This document shows positions 24,922 to 33,327 of a stretch of DNA of 57,431 bases, piece by piece (positions within the stretch are counted from its first letter, which is position 1; every line of letters starts with the position of its first letter). The stretch comes from Parvibaculum sp. (GTDB lineage Bacteria > Pseudomonadota > Alphaproteobacteria > Parvibaculales > Parvibaculaceae). The notes beneath the pieces were generated by a model. It made no database searches. It saw only the letters and a program-made list of their open reading frames with translations, and was not told the DNA's origin. Where the stretch lies: the NCBI RefSeq assembly GCF_030651915.1, contig NZ_JAUSBV010000006.1, positions 1 through 57,431 on the forward strand, in the 5' to 3' direction. The translations under genes were made by a program, and so were the position numbers.

Positions 24922-25548
24922 ATGATCACGGTCCATCACCTGAACAATTCGCGCTCCCAGCGCATCCTCTGGCTGCTGGAGGAGCTCGGCCTCGACTACG
25001 AAATCGCCAGCTACAAGCGCGACGCAACCACCAATCTCGCACCCGGCGAGTTGACGAAAATCCACCCGCTCGGCAAGTCGCCGGTCATCACCGATAACGG
25101 CACACCGATCGCTGAATCGGGCGCCATTGTCGAATATCTGATCCGCAAATACGGCAAGGGGAAATTCATGCCGGCGGAGAACGCCGCCGACTTCGTACCC
25201 TGGCTGCACTGGATGCATTACGCAGAAGGTTCGGCCATGCTCCCGGTCATGCTGACGCTCTATACCATGCGCCTTGGCGAGGCGGCGGCGCCGCTGCGCC
25301 CGCGCATCGAAAGCGAGATCGCCAATCACTTCGGCTATATGGACAAGGCGCTGGGCAAGAAGGACTTTTTCGTCGGCGACGCGCTGACCGGCGCCGATTT
25401 CCAGATTGTCTTTGTGCTGGAGGCCGCGCGCTCGCTCGGCTTGATGAAGCCTTACACCAACCTCAACCGCTATCTCGACGCAATCCACGCCCGCCCCGCC
25501 TACAAGCGCGGCGTCGAGCGTGGCGGTCAGTACGATCTGGGCGGCTGA
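24922..25548 (+). CDS. Glutathione S-transferase
   Basis: A 208-aa GST. The N-terminal thioredoxin-like domain has NSRSQRILWLLEE and the glutathione-binding IAESGAIVEYLI (about 67-78), while the helical C-domain holds FFVGDALTGADFQIVF. A serine at the usual catalytic place (NSRSQR) suggests a beta/zeta-like class. It conjugates glutathione to electrophiles; the substrate is unknown. It appears monocistronic. Confidence 0.9.
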   Translation: MITVHHLNNSRSQRILWLLEELGLDYEIASYKRDATTNLAPGELTKIHPLGKSPVITDNGTPIAESGAIVEYLIRKYGKGKFMPAENAADFVPWLHWMHYAEGSAMLPVMLTLYTMRLGEAAAPLRPRIESEIANHFGYMDKALGKKDFFVGDALTGADFQIVFVLEAARSLGLMKPYTNLNRYLDAIHARPAYKRGVERGGQYDLGG

Positions 25549-25561
25549 TGCCGCGCGCGGT

Positions 25562-26164
25562 CTACTGCGCCGCGTAGTTGAGCCCGAACCAGATCGCGGC
25601 GATGACAAACGCGGCAACGCCGATCGCCGCGCTGGCGACACTGGCGCCAATGCCGACCACAAGCCCGTCATGTTCGACCAGGCCGAGACCCACCACGAAA
25701 AGCGAGATGGCCGGCAGCCAGCCCGTGAAGGGCACCGGCATGCACAGCACCAGCGCGGTCGCGAGCAGCAGCACACCAAGCGGCCGCTCGGCCGGACCAC
25801 GGAAGACGCCCGGCATGCGCATGCGCATGATGCGCGACAGCGGCCGGGCAAGCGGCAGCGCCTTCAGCGCACCGGCCCGCCAGCGCTTGCGGGCGAACAA
25901 TCGCTTCGAGATCAGGTCGGGCAGCCAAAGCGCCGGACGGCCGAGCGCCATCTGGGCGGCGATGAAGATGGCAGGCAGTCCGAGAAAGAGATTGGCGCCT
26001 GGCGGCAGCGGCAACATGTTGATGAGACCGACCAGCACAAAGCCCCAGCCGAAGCTGCGGTCGCCGAGCGATTCCAGCACTTCGCCCAAGGTGCTGCCGT
26101 TCGGCTTCTTGCGGGTGCCGACCTGGGCGAGCCCGCGCAGTGCGCCGCTTCTTCTATGCTTCAT
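25562..26164 (-). CDS. ExoD-family membrane protein
   Basis: A 200-aa protein with three or four membrane segments. LGDRSFGWGFVLVGLINMLPLPPG (about 33-56) and the later MPVPFTGWLPAISLFVVGLGLVEHDG are ExoD hallmarks. Members affect exopolysaccharide production and alkaline tolerance in rhizobia; the mechanism is not known. The start at 26164 is preferred; a longer GTG-initiated form (to 26215) is possible. It faces the GIY-YIG gene divergently. Confidence 0.82.
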   Translation of the reverse strand: MKHRRSGALRGLAQVGTRKKPNGSTLGEVLESLGDRSFGWGFVLVGLINMLPLPPGANLFLGLPAIFIAAQMALGRPALWLPDLISKRLFARKRWRAGALKALPLARPLSRIMRMRMPGVFRGPAERPLGVLLLATALVLCMPVPFTGWLPAISLFVVGLGLVEHDGLVVGIGASVASAAIGVAAFVIAAIWFGLNYAAQ

Positions 26165-26293
26165 CGATGTCTCATCGAATGGACTGCCTTCCCTGGGCCG
26201 GAGCGCATCTAACACCTTTTGACGCAGGCCGTCACTGCGCCATTATGGCATTTGACAACCGCGCCGCGCCTCGGGGCGCCAACGGAAATGCCC

Positions 26294-26551
26294 ATGAGCA
26301 AGCCCTGGTATCTTTATATTCTGGAATGTGCCGGCGGCCGGCTCTACACCGGCATCGCGCTCGACCCGGAGGCGCGCTACAAGGTTCATGCCGAGGGACG
26401 GGGGGCGAAATTCACACGCAGCTATCCGCCGGTTCGGCTGGCGATGGTCGAGGCCTTTGCCAATCGCTCCGAGGCGTCGAAGGCGGAATACGCGATCAAG
26501 AAGCTGAGCGCGTCGGAAAAACGGAAACTGGTCGGCAAGGCACAACGATGA
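26294..26551 (+). CDS. GIY-YIG nuclease-domain protein
   Basis: An 85-aa protein consisting of one GIY-YIG domain (YhbQ/URI group). WYLYILECAGGRLYTGIA carries the signature (Y-L-Y in place of GIY, YTG for YIG), and the conserved Arg and Glu follow (EARYKVH and SKAEYAIKKL). These stand-alone domains are of uncertain function, possibly DNA repair. ATG 26294 is preferred to the one at 26288 for spacing to GGAA. The stop overlaps the slyX start (ATGA). Confidence 0.85.
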   Translation: MSKPWYLYILECAGGRLYTGIALDPEARYKVHAEGRGAKFTRSYPPVRLAMVEAFANRSEASKAEYAIKKLSASEKRKLVGKAQR

Positions 26552-26769
26552 CCGATGTAAAATATCTCAGTGAACGGATCGATATGCTGGAAGCCCGCCT
26601 CGCCCACCGCGAACACGAGATCGAGGAGTTGAACGGGCTCGTTGCCCGGCAATGGCAGGCCATCGACGACCTGACCCGCCGTCTCGGTGCCCTTGGCGGT
26701 CGCATGCAAGCCGTCGAAGAGCGTACCGAAAGCCCGGATGGCGTCGAGCCCCCGCCGCCGCACTATTGA
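26548..26769 (+). CDS. slyX: SlyX-family coiled-coil protein
   Basis: A 73-aa protein with a continuous heptad pattern (LSERIDMLEARLAHREHEIEELNGLVARQWQAIDDLTRRLGAL), ending in the typical SlyX tail PPPPHY. Function is unknown; it is a small oligomerising coiled coil in many Proteobacteria. It is translationally coupled to the GIY-YIG gene by a 4-base overlap and followed after 7 bases by the pseudouridine synthase, so all three form one unit. Confidence 0.9.
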   Translation: MTDVKYLSERIDMLEARLAHREHEIEELNGLVARQWQAIDDLTRRLGALGGRMQAVEERTESPDGVEPPPPHY

Positions 26770-26776
26770 CCGGCCG

Positions 26777-27439
26777 ATGCAACCCGCCCCCTTTCACCAC
26801 GCCCCGCCGACGGACCCGCATCTGACGGTGCTCCATCGCGACGACGATCTGCTGGTCCTCTCGAAGCCGAGCGGGTTGCTATCGGTTCCCGGCAAGACGC
26901 CGGCGCTGGCCGATTGCCTGGAGCGCCGGGCGCGCGACGCAAACCCCGGCGCGCTGCTCGTCCATCGTCTCGACCGGGACACATCCGGCATCATGCTGAT
27001 GGCGCGAAATCCGAAAGCGCAGCGCCACCTCGGTCTGCAGTTCGAACGGCGCATGACGTTGAAAACCTATATCGCGCGCGTCTGGGGCGAGATCGACGGC
27101 GAGCAGGGTTGTGTTGACGCCCCGATCGCCTGCGACTGGCCCAACCGGCCGAAACAGATGATCGACCGCGAGAACGGCCGGCCGGCGCAGACGGAATGGA
27201 TGGTGATGGAGCGCGAGGCGCAGGCGACGCGCCTGATGCTCCGCCCGCTGACGGGTCGTTCGCATCAACTGCGCGTCCATATGCTGAGCCTCGGCCATCC
27301 CGTGCTCGGCGACAATTTCTACGCGCACGAAAGGGCACTGGCGGCGGCTGACCGGTTGCAACTTCATGCACTGGAACTGACGATCCGCCACCCGGCCGAC
27401 GGCCGCATTTGCACCTTCCGCGACCCCTGCCCCTTCTAG
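26777..27439 (+). CDS. RluA-family pseudouridine synthase
   Basis: A 220-aa enzyme with the catalytic motif HRLDRDTSG (63-71; nucleophile Asp66) and LTGRSHQLRVHMLSLGHPVLGD. The length and lack of an S4 domain match RluA/TruC-type enzymes, which modify 23S rRNA U746 and tRNA U32, or tRNA U65. It converts uridine to pseudouridine in folded RNA. It is the last gene of the GIY-YIG-slyX unit and is followed by a very strong terminator. Confidence 0.9.
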   Translation: MQPAPFHHAPPTDPHLTVLHRDDDLLVLSKPSGLLSVPGKTPALADCLERRARDANPGALLVHRLDRDTSGIMLMARNPKAQRHLGLQFERRMTLKTYIARVWGEIDGEQGCVDAPIACDWPNRPKQMIDRENGRPAQTEWMVMEREAQATRLMLRPLTGRSHQLRVHMLSLGHPVLGDNFYAHERALAAADRLQLHALELTIRHPADGRICTFRDPCPF

Positions 27440-27484
27440 GGCTGCCGCAAGGCACTTATCCCCGCTTTATCCCCGCCCTGATAG

Positions 27485-27525
27485 CAAAAGCCGGAAGCGG
27501 TGGTGCGACCCGCTTCCGGCTTTTG
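27485..27525. terminator. Strong bidirectional terminator after the pseudouridine synthase gene
   Basis: A perfect 16-bp stem CAAAAGCCGGAAGCGG (27485-27500) with its complement (27510-27525), and a 9-base loop. The AAAA/TTTT arms at the base make it work in both directions, which suits the convergent (Asn-X) peptide gene. Confidence 0.88.
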
Positions 27526-27568
27526 TGACAGTCTTATGACAGTTTTGTGACAGAGGGGGGGTCCGCTG

Positions 27569-27814
27569 TCAGCCGGTGACGCTGACCCGCAGGCTGGTCG
27601 TCGTCGAATTGCTGTTCGAATTCGAGTTCGAATTGCCGTTGACGTTGGTATTGCTGTTGAAATTGAAGTTCGAATTGAAATTCGAATTGATGTTGTGGTT
27701 GACGTTGCAGGCATAGGCCGACGAGGCGCCCACAAACGCATAAAGCGCAAGTGCCGCAACGACTGCCACGATCGCACCCAACGTCAATCCGGTCCGGGAA
27801 AGAAGGATCTTCAT
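27569..27814 (-). CDS. Secreted peptide with 17 Asn-X dipeptide repeats
   Basis: An 81-aa protein starting at 27814 behind GGAG. Residues 1-35 are a signal or anchor segment with a long hydrophobic core ending SSAYAC. The mature part is an uninterrupted run of 17 dipeptides in which every odd residue is Asn (NV, NH, NI, NS, NF and so on, then five NS), followed by TTTSLRVSVTG. In an extended strand all Asn would face one side, favouring amyloid-like stacking or a beta-sheet ice/surface-binding face. No family is recognised. Underlying DNA is a short-period repeat (GAATTC-like units). Confidence 0.7.
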   Translation of the reverse strand: MKILLSRTGLTLGAIVAVVAALALYAFVGASSAYACNVNHNINSNFNSNFNFNSNTNVNGNSNSNSNSNSTTTSLRVSVTG

Positions 27815-27977
27815 TTGCTCCATCCTGTTACACGCTCGCGCCATTTCGGCACAGAAGCGACGACATTCCGCGCCCCAAAAGGGCTCTTGGCCCTCTCGCT
27901 GCAGAACCCGTGCCGGAACGCCGCCAACGCCGCGGCATGAGCGTCGATGGATCAAGTATTTGATTTTAAAGGCAATT

Positions 27978-28054
27978 TGGTAGCGGAGGAGGGACTCGAA
28001 CCCCCGACACGCGGATTATGATTCCGCTGCTCTAACCAGCTGAGCTACTCCGCC
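27978..28054 (-). tRNA. tRNA-Met (CAT), elongator type
   Basis: On the minus strand the sequence folds into a full cloverleaf. It has the acceptor GGCGGAG with CTCCGCT (one G-U pair), D-loop AGCTGGTTAGAGC, anticodon stem-loop GCGGAATCATAATCCGC with anticodon CAT, TPsiC GGTTCGAGTCC, and an encoded 3' CCA (27978-27980). The body matches the alphaproteobacterial elongator methionine tRNA; the initiator tRNA has a mismatched first pair and GGG/CCC in the anticodon stem, not seen here. Confidence 0.95.
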
Positions 28055-28153
28055 CCAAGGCATCGGAAGACGGATCGAAACCGCCGCGCCCCCGAAAGAG
28101 AACCGGATATAAGGGCCGCAACGAAGGCCTGTCAAGCAAGGGCCGCCGCTGCA

Positions 28154-28843
28154 TCAGATAGCGGGCAGCCCAGCCTGCGACGCTGCTGCATCCGTCGCCG
28201 GATTTGTGGCCTCAGGCTTGTGAAATCGCAGCATCGTGAAGAGACCGAAGGGCTTCAGCTTGACGGTTTCGACAAGCTCCAGCGTCGCAATGTCGGTAAT
28301 CGTCTCGGCGCGGAAATCCGGGTGCCAGCCAAGCGCACGCGCCGCCGGCGCCATGAAACTCTCGATCCAGCCGCGCACCCCGTGATCCTGCGCGAAATGG
28401 TTGACGATAAGGACCTCACCGCCCGGCGCGCAGACACGTTCAAGCTCTTTCAGCACCTGGATTGGATCCGGCACCACGGTCATCACGTACATTGCAACGA
28501 CGGTATCGAAGGAAGCATCGTCAAACCGGAGTTCGGACGCATCCATTTCGTAGAGTGCGTCGATATTGGTCAAACCGCGCTCACGGACACGCTGGCGCGC
28601 GATCCGCAGCATGTCCGGTGAAAGATCGATGCCTGTAATGGCGAGATGCGGCGCATAGCGCGGCAGCGCCACGCCCGTGCCGACGCCGACTTCAAGCAGC
28701 GACCCTTCACGGCGATTGATGATGTCAATGGCGCGTTTGCGGCCTGAATCGGCGATCGGGCCGAAGGAAAAATCATAGACCGGTGCCCAACGCGCATAGG
28801 CTTTCAATACCGACTGTTCGTCTATCCGGACGATCCCGCTCAA
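28154..28843 (-). CDS. Class I methyltransferase, probable phosphatidylethanolamine N-methyltransferase
   Basis: A 229-aa protein. The start AYARWAPVYDFSFGPI and motif I LLEVGVGTGVALP (about 49-61), with ITGIDLSPDML next, closely resemble the Rhodobacter/rhizobial PmtA enzymes. These methylate phosphatidylethanolamine three times to make phosphatidylcholine at the inner membrane. The ubiquinone UbiE-like family is an alternative. It lies 83 bases downstream of mnmA on the same strand and may be co-transcribed with it. Confidence 0.7.
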   Translation of the reverse strand: MSGIVRIDEQSVLKAYARWAPVYDFSFGPIADSGRKRAIDIINRREGSLLEVGVGTGVALPRYAPHLAITGIDLSPDMLRIARQRVRERGLTNIDALYEMDASELRFDDASFDTVVAMYVMTVVPDPIQVLKELERVCAPGGEVLIVNHFAQDHGVRGWIESFMAPAARALGWHPDFRAETITDIATLELVETVKLKPFGLFTMLRFHKPEATNPATDAAASQAGLPAI

Positions 28844-28926
28844 AGCAGCTTACCCCTCGAATTGTACACGCCCACTCTGCGGGCAATGCCGCCATGCGCG
28901 CAACACTATATCTGGACCGAATACGG

Positions 28927-30171
28927 CTAAAATGCGGTCCCAGCGGCAAAACGTTCCAATTCGTGCGCCGCGGCGCTCGCTTGCCAGCGGCTCTCCGCCC
29001 GCGCGATCCAACCACCGCCAAGCACCCGTGTACCACCAGCCGGATCGTAGAAGACGCAAGCCTGCCCTGGCGCCACGCCATCCTCGCCTTCAAGCAGTTC
29101 GACCGATGCGCCCTCTGCCGTGCGCCGAAGGCGCGCTGCCACCGGCGGCCGCGTCGATCTGACCTTGACCGACACCTCAACGCCCGCCTCTGGCAGCTGC
29201 TCAAAAGCCGTGTCCCCCAGCCAGTTGAGATCGCGCAAGGTCAGCCAGCGCGTCTCAAGCGCTTCGCGGGGACCGACAATCACCTGGCGGCGCGCCGGGT
29301 CGAGCTTCACAACAAAAAGCGGCTCACTGTCGGGTTCGCTGGCGCCGAGGCCCAGTCCACGGCGCTGACCGATCGTGTAGCGAACGATCCCCTCATGCCG
29401 ACCAAGAACACGCCCGTCGAGATGCACAATATCGCCTGGATCGGCGGAACCGGGACGCAGCCGCTCGACAATGGTCGTGTAGCGCCCCGACGGCACGAAG
29501 CAGATGTCCTGACTGTCCGGCTTCGCGGCAACCACGAGGCCCATGTGTTCGGCCATTGCCCGCGCTTCAGGCTTGGTGAGATCGCCCAGCGGAAACCGCA
29601 GAAAATCGAGCTGCTCCCGCGTCGTCGTGAAAAGAAAATAGCTCTGGTCGCGATCGGTATCCGTCGGGCGATGCAGCTCCCGCCCCGCCACACCGGGACG
29701 GCTCGCGATGTAATGCCCGGTTGCCAGCGCTGCCGCACCGAGGTCCCGCGCCGTATCGAGAAGATCACGAAATTTGACGCGCTCGTTGCAGCGCACGCAA
29801 GGGATCGGCGTCTCGCCGGCCACATAGGAATCGGCGAAATCCTCCATCACGGCGCGGCGGAAGCGATCCTCATAATCGAGCACATAGTGGGGAATACCGA
29901 TCTGCTCGGCAACGCGTCGCGCGTCGTGGATATCCTGACCCGCACAACAGGCACCCTTGCGCGTCACGGCGGCACCGTGATCGTAGAGCTGCATGGTAAT
30001 GCCAACGACGTCGTAGCCTTGTTCCTTGAGCAGAGCCGCCGTAACGGAACTGTCAACGCCACCCGACATGGCGACAACAACCCGCGTCTCTTCCGGCCGA
30101 CCCGGCAGATCGAGGTTGTTGAGCCCACTCTTTTCGTTGAATAGAGGACGCATGGGTGTCGCGCCGGGCAT
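28927..30171 (-). CDS. mnmA: tRNA-specific 2-thiouridylase MnmA
   Basis: A 414-aa enzyme that places sulfur on U34 of tRNA-Lys, -Glu and -Gln. The ATP-pyrophosphatase loop SGGVDSS is at 36-42. The catalytic cysteines are Cys128 ([10 protein letters not shown]) and Cys224 (SQDICFV), both present. The C-terminal beta-barrel is complete ([11 protein letters not shown]). The first six codons may be extra; Met7 at 30153 is an alternative start. The fliK gene is divergent. Confidence 0.95.
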   Translation of the reverse strand: MPGATPMRPLFNEKSGLNNLDLPGRPEETRVVVAMSGGVDSSVTAALLKEQGYDVVGITMQLYDHGAAVTRKGACCAGQDIHDARRVAEQIGIPHYVLDYEDRFRRAVMEDFADSYVAGETPIPCVRCNERVKFRDLLDTARDLGAAALATGHYIASRPGVAGRELHRPTDTDRDQSYFLFTTTREQLDFLRFPLGDLTKPEARAMAEHMGLVVAAKPDSQDICFVPSGRYTTIVERLRPGSADPGDIVHLDGRVLGRHEGIVRYTIGQRRGLGLGASEPDSEPLFVVKLDPARRQVIVGPREALETRWLTLRDLNWLGDTAFEQLPEAGVEVSVKVRSTRPPVAARLRRTAEGASVELLEGEDGVAPGQACVFYDPAGGTRVLGGGWIARAESRWQASAAAHELERFAAGTAF

Positions 30172-30389
30172 CGCCCGGTCTCTCCTGACTGATGGACGCC
30201 AATAGACGCCTCTCGCACGGCCGCACTATAGGCGGGCGCCCATGCGTCGCAAGCAATCGCGCTGGCGCCACCGCATGGACCCGGCAAAATCTGCCGAACC
30301 GGCAGCGAATATCGGGTTCAAGCCGTCACAGGTCAACCCTGCCAAAGCACAACCCCATGAAATAATTGAACTTATTCCAGAAAGTCGCA

Positions 30390-30405
30390 TGGCCCGCCGC
30401 TTGCT
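30390..30405 (+). promoter_or_regulatory. Sigma54 promoter of the fliK-flgD operon
   Basis: TGGCCCGCCGCTTGCT fits the sigma54 consensus TGGCACG-N4-TTGCW, with one mismatch in the -24 block and a perfect -12 block with the correct 4-base spacing. The expected transcription start is about 30 bases before the fliK ATG (30445). FlbD, a sigma54 activator encoded 7 kb downstream, is the obvious candidate activator. Confidence 0.75.
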
Positions 30406-30444
30406 TCCTTTGGCGCGAGCCTTTCTCTGTAACCAGGTGACAGC

Positions 30445-31923
30445 ATGGACTTGCCCACTTCAGCCACGCCGCGAACGAAATCCACCGATCCGCTCTCGAT
30501 CCATCCGGACTCGATCCGCGTTTCGACCAACGCGGCCGCAGGCGAGTTCGCACGCCATCTGGCCGACAGTGGCCGCCTGAATGAGCCGGCACGCCGTGAG
30601 GACCGCGCAGCGGAACGGCGGGAGCGCCCCGCTGCCGCCGAATACAATCGCCGCGACGACGATGTGCGCGACCGCGAAGCAACACGAGAAACGGACGCGA
30701 GCGGCAATCAGCCCGTCGAAAGCAGCGTAAACGCGCCAGAGTCTACGGGCACCAGCGAACTCCTCGCCGCAATTGACAACACCACACCGGCGCCGGAGGA
30801 TTTAGACAGCGACCAGCCGACGCCTGCAACAGAGGACGAAGCCAAAGCCGAAACGGCAGAATCCTCAATCGATCCCACCATCGAGAGCCCGGCCTTCGAC
30901 ATCGAAGCCGTCGCACTTGAAGTGCCCGCGGCGACGGCCGTCGCCGCACCCGGAGTCGACATCGACAACGCGCTCCAAGTCGCTCACGCGAATAGCGACA
31001 AATCCGGCACATTGACGCCGACCGTTCCGTCCGTTGGTGCCGCGCAGCAAACACCGGCATCCGGGACAGCCGGCAGCAACGACACACCGCAGGCCGCGCT
31101 CGGGGCCAAAGCACCCGTCGACGCGCCGCAGCCGCAGGCGGCCGCTCCGCAGCAAGTGGCCACCGACGCCGCGCCAGCTGGCTCGGCGCTCGATGCCGGG
31201 ACCGCTACAGCGCCGGCGATTGTCGCAGCAGCCAAGCCACTCAAAGGCCTCGGCCAGGAAGCCGCGGAAGTGCTTGCGGACAAGAAAAGCGACGCAAAGC
31301 AGGCGGTCGCGTCGGCAAATTCCGTCCCTCAGGGCGCAACATCGCCCCAGGCGCCGCGCGGCGTCGGGACACCACAACAAGCCGCACCCCTCAATGTTGC
31401 GCAGGCCGAAGCACAGCCCACGCCGCGCGGTGGCGAATTGCCAACCAGCACCCAACCGGCAGGCGGTGCAGCAACGGTGCGTATTGGCACGCTGCCCGGG
31501 CAGTCCCAGCCGACGCAACTCCCTGCAATGGCGATCGCATTACAGATCGCACGCAATCTCCAGAAGGGTGTCAACCGCTTCGACATTCGTCTGGACCCCC
31601 CGGAGATGGGTCGCATCGACGTGCGCATGGAAGTGCGCCGGGATGGCCATGTCATGGCGCACCTGACAGTCGAAAAGCCGGAAACACTCGAACTGCTGCA
31701 ACGCGACGCGCGTGCCCTTCAGCAGGCATTGAACAATGCCGGCCTGGACGCCGACGAGAACAGCCTCAACTTCTCGCTGCGCGACCAGAACGGCGATCAA
31801 GAAGGCCGCGACATTGCCGGCGACGACCGGAACGGCGATGGCCTCGATGACGCCGAGGCGGCAACGACGTCCGTCTACAACGTCAACCTCTCCGCCACCG
31901 GCGGCATCGACATTCGCGTTTAA
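30445..31923 (+). CDS. fliK: Flagellar hook-length control protein FliK
   Basis: A 492-aa protein. The first 330 residues are low-complexity, rich in Ala, Pro, Gln, Asp and Thr, as expected for the flexible ruler that measures the hook. The conserved C-terminal domain (about 365-450: LQIARNLQKGVNRFDIRLDPPEMGRIDVRMEVRRDGHVMAHLTVEKPETLELLQRDARALQQALNNAGL) is the FlhB-contacting substrate-specificity switch. It lies behind a sigma54 promoter and 18 bases before flgD. Confidence 0.92.
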   Translation: MDLPTSATPRTKSTDPLSIHPDSIRVSTNAAAGEFARHLADSGRLNEPARREDRAAERRERPAAAEYNRRDDDVRDREATRETDASGNQPVESSVNAPESTGTSELLAAIDNTTPAPEDLDSDQPTPATEDEAKAETAESSIDPTIESPAFDIEAVALEVPAATAVAAPGVDIDNALQVAHANSDKSGTLTPTVPSVGAAQQTPASGTAGSNDTPQAALGAKAPVDAPQPQAAAPQQVATDAAPAGSALDAGTATAPAIVAAAKPLKGLGQEAAEVLADKKSDAKQAVASANSVPQGATSPQAPRGVGTPQQAAPLNVAQAEAQPTPRGGELPTSTQPAGGAATVRIGTLPGQSQPTQLPAMAIALQIARNLQKGVNRFDIRLDPPEMGRIDVRMEVRRDGHVMAHLTVEKPETLELLQRDARALQQALNNAGLDADENSLNFSLRDQNGDQEGRDIAGDDRNGDGLDDAEAATTSVYNVNLSATGGIDIRV

Positions 31924-31941
31924 CGCAGAAGGACACCCGCC

Positions 31942-32622
31942 ATGGACATCGCCTCAGCCTCAGCTGCCGTACAAGCCGCAACAGGTGGCAACAAATCGTC
32001 GACGGCTTCTGCTGCACTGGCGGGGAACTTCGATACCTTCCTGCGCCTTCTGACCACCCAATTGAAACATCAGGATCCCACCAATCCGATGAGCTCCGAC
32101 CAGTTTACCCAACAACTTGTCCAGATGTCGGGTGTCGAACAGTCGATCCAGACCAATCGCAATCTGGAAACGCTCATCACCGCCTATTCGCTCCAGAACT
32201 CAAACCTCTCGGTCTCGCTGCTTGGCAAGGAGGTGACGGGATCCGGCACCGGCGCGCTGCTGAAAGATGGCGCGGCCAACTGGAGCTTTGCCGTCGCAGA
32301 CGACGCGCCGGACACCACGCTCCAGGTGATCAATGCGGACGGAGCGACCGTCTACACCGAAAAAATGGATGCCGCCAAGGGCGACCACCAGTTCAGTTGG
32401 GACGGCAAGAACGGCAACGGCGTTGAGCAGCCCGCCGGCACCTACTTCCTCAAGATTGTCGCCAACACCGCGAACGGCGCACCGGTCGCGGCCGATACAC
32501 GAACCACCGGCATCGTTACGGCAATCGACCTCACCAGCACGGATCCGCTGCTCACGGTTAATGGCGCTCAAATCCGATATTCCCAGGTCACCTCCGTAAA
32601 ACAGCCAGTTACGCCGATCTGA
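31942..32622 (+). CDS. flgD: Flagellar hook-capping protein FlgD
   Basis: A 226-aa scaffold. The N-terminal FlgD motif FDTFLRLLTTQLKHQDPTNPMSSDQFTQQLVQMSGVEQ (about 31-68) is highly conserved, and the C-terminal half carries the FLN-like and tudor-like domains (WDGKNGNGVEQPAGTYFLKI). FlgD caps the growing hook so FlgE subunits can add, and is exported without a signal peptide. It is coupled to fliK as the hook pair, and followed by sciP. Confidence 0.93.
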   Translation: MDIASASAAVQAATGGNKSSTASAALAGNFDTFLRLLTTQLKHQDPTNPMSSDQFTQQLVQMSGVEQSIQTNRNLETLITAYSLQNSNLSVSLLGKEVTGSGTGALLKDGAANWSFAVADDAPDTTLQVINADGATVYTEKMDAAKGDHQFSWDGKNGNGVEQPAGTYFLKIVANTANGAPVAADTRTTGIVTAIDLTSTDPLLTVNGAQIRYSQVTSVKQPVTPI

Positions 32623-32753
32623 CCCGCCGCACGTCCCGCAATGAAACAGCTAAGCCTTTGATTTCCGACAATTTTTACCACGACGCTTATCCGTTTTTAA
32701 AGACTGTCCGGCATAGGCTGAAGGTCAGCGAAGAGCACGGAGACGAATGTTCG

Positions 32754-33029
32754 ATGAGTGAGCAGCAGACATCAAAGGTCAACTATGTGATCGGCCCCGA
32801 CGGGAGCCCGCTCACCGTTGCCGACCTTCCGCCGCCCGACACGAAGCGGTGGGTAATACGGCGCAAGGCCGAAGTCGTCGCAGCTGTCCGCGGCGGCCTC
32901 ATCAGCCTTGACGATGCCTGCCGCCGGTACACCCTGACGCTCGAGGAGTTTCTGAGCTGGCAGCGCTCGATCGAGCGCCACGGCTTGGCCGGGTTGCGCG
33001 CGACCAGAGTTCAGCAGTACAGGCAGTAA
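32754..33029 (+). CDS. sciP: SciP, inhibitor of CtrA-dependent transcription (DUF1153)
   Basis: A 91-aa helix-turn-helix protein matching SciP/DUF1153 throughout (NYVIGPDGSPLTVADLPPPDTKRWVIRRKAEVVAAVRGGLISLDDACRRYTLTLEEFLSWQRSIERHGLAGLRATRVQQYR). In Caulobacter it binds near CtrA sites, blocks CtrA activation, and is itself CtrA-activated in swarmer cells. The start at 32754 is chosen to match the family's length; an in-frame ORF extends upstream but with non-conserved residues. It lies between flgD and fliF, within the flagellar locus whose genes it probably restrains. Confidence 0.93.
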   Translation: MSEQQTSKVNYVIGPDGSPLTVADLPPPDTKRWVIRRKAEVVAAVRGGLISLDDACRRYTLTLEEFLSWQRSIERHGLAGLRATRVQQYRQ

Positions 33030-33062
33030 GATAGATTTGTATCTGCGTACTTGCTGTCTTCA

Positions 33063-33100
33063 GGGCGCCAGCGGAACCTCCCTCCGCCGGCGCCCTTCTC
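33063..33100 (+). terminator. Terminator after sciP
   Basis: GGGCGCC (33063-33069) pairs with GGCGCCC (33089-33095) and an inner GCGG/CCGC stem continues it, with one bulge, then a T/C-rich run. A second perfect 9-bp hairpin GCCCGGCAA (33125-33133) with TTGCCGGGC (33137-33145), without T run, follows 30 bases later. Confidence 0.7.
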
Positions 33101-33148
33101 CTTTTGTTCCCACCTCAATGGCGAGCCCGGCAAAAATTGCCGGGCGCA

Positions 33149-33163
33149 TTAAGCTTCTGTTTA
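33149..33163 (+). promoter_or_regulatory. Possible CtrA box upstream of fliF
   Basis: TTAA-N7-TTTA at 33149-33163 has the spacing of the CtrA consensus TTAA-N7-TTAA with one mismatch in the second half. It lies about 165 bases before the fliF start. In Caulobacter fliF-class flagellar genes are CtrA-controlled. Confidence 0.35.
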
Positions 33164-33327
33164 GGCTGCAGGCGGTAAATTTTGCCCTGTGGCACGGGGA
33201 ACTCCGATTGGGCCAATGGGGGCTCGGAGTTCTGAGGGCAAAGAATTTGCGGCTCACCTGATGTCTGGCGTGGATGTTGATCCAGGAAACGGACCTGCAC
33301 TCGCGCGCTGACACATGAGGTGGGTTG

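Noticed and set aside
27526-27556. Repeated GTGACAG units after a terminator
   Set aside because: Two or three short imperfect copies only; too little to define a repeat element.
33192-33207. Sigma54 promoter (TGGCACG) upstream of fliF
   Set aside because: The -24 block matches but no TTGC follows at the required spacing.
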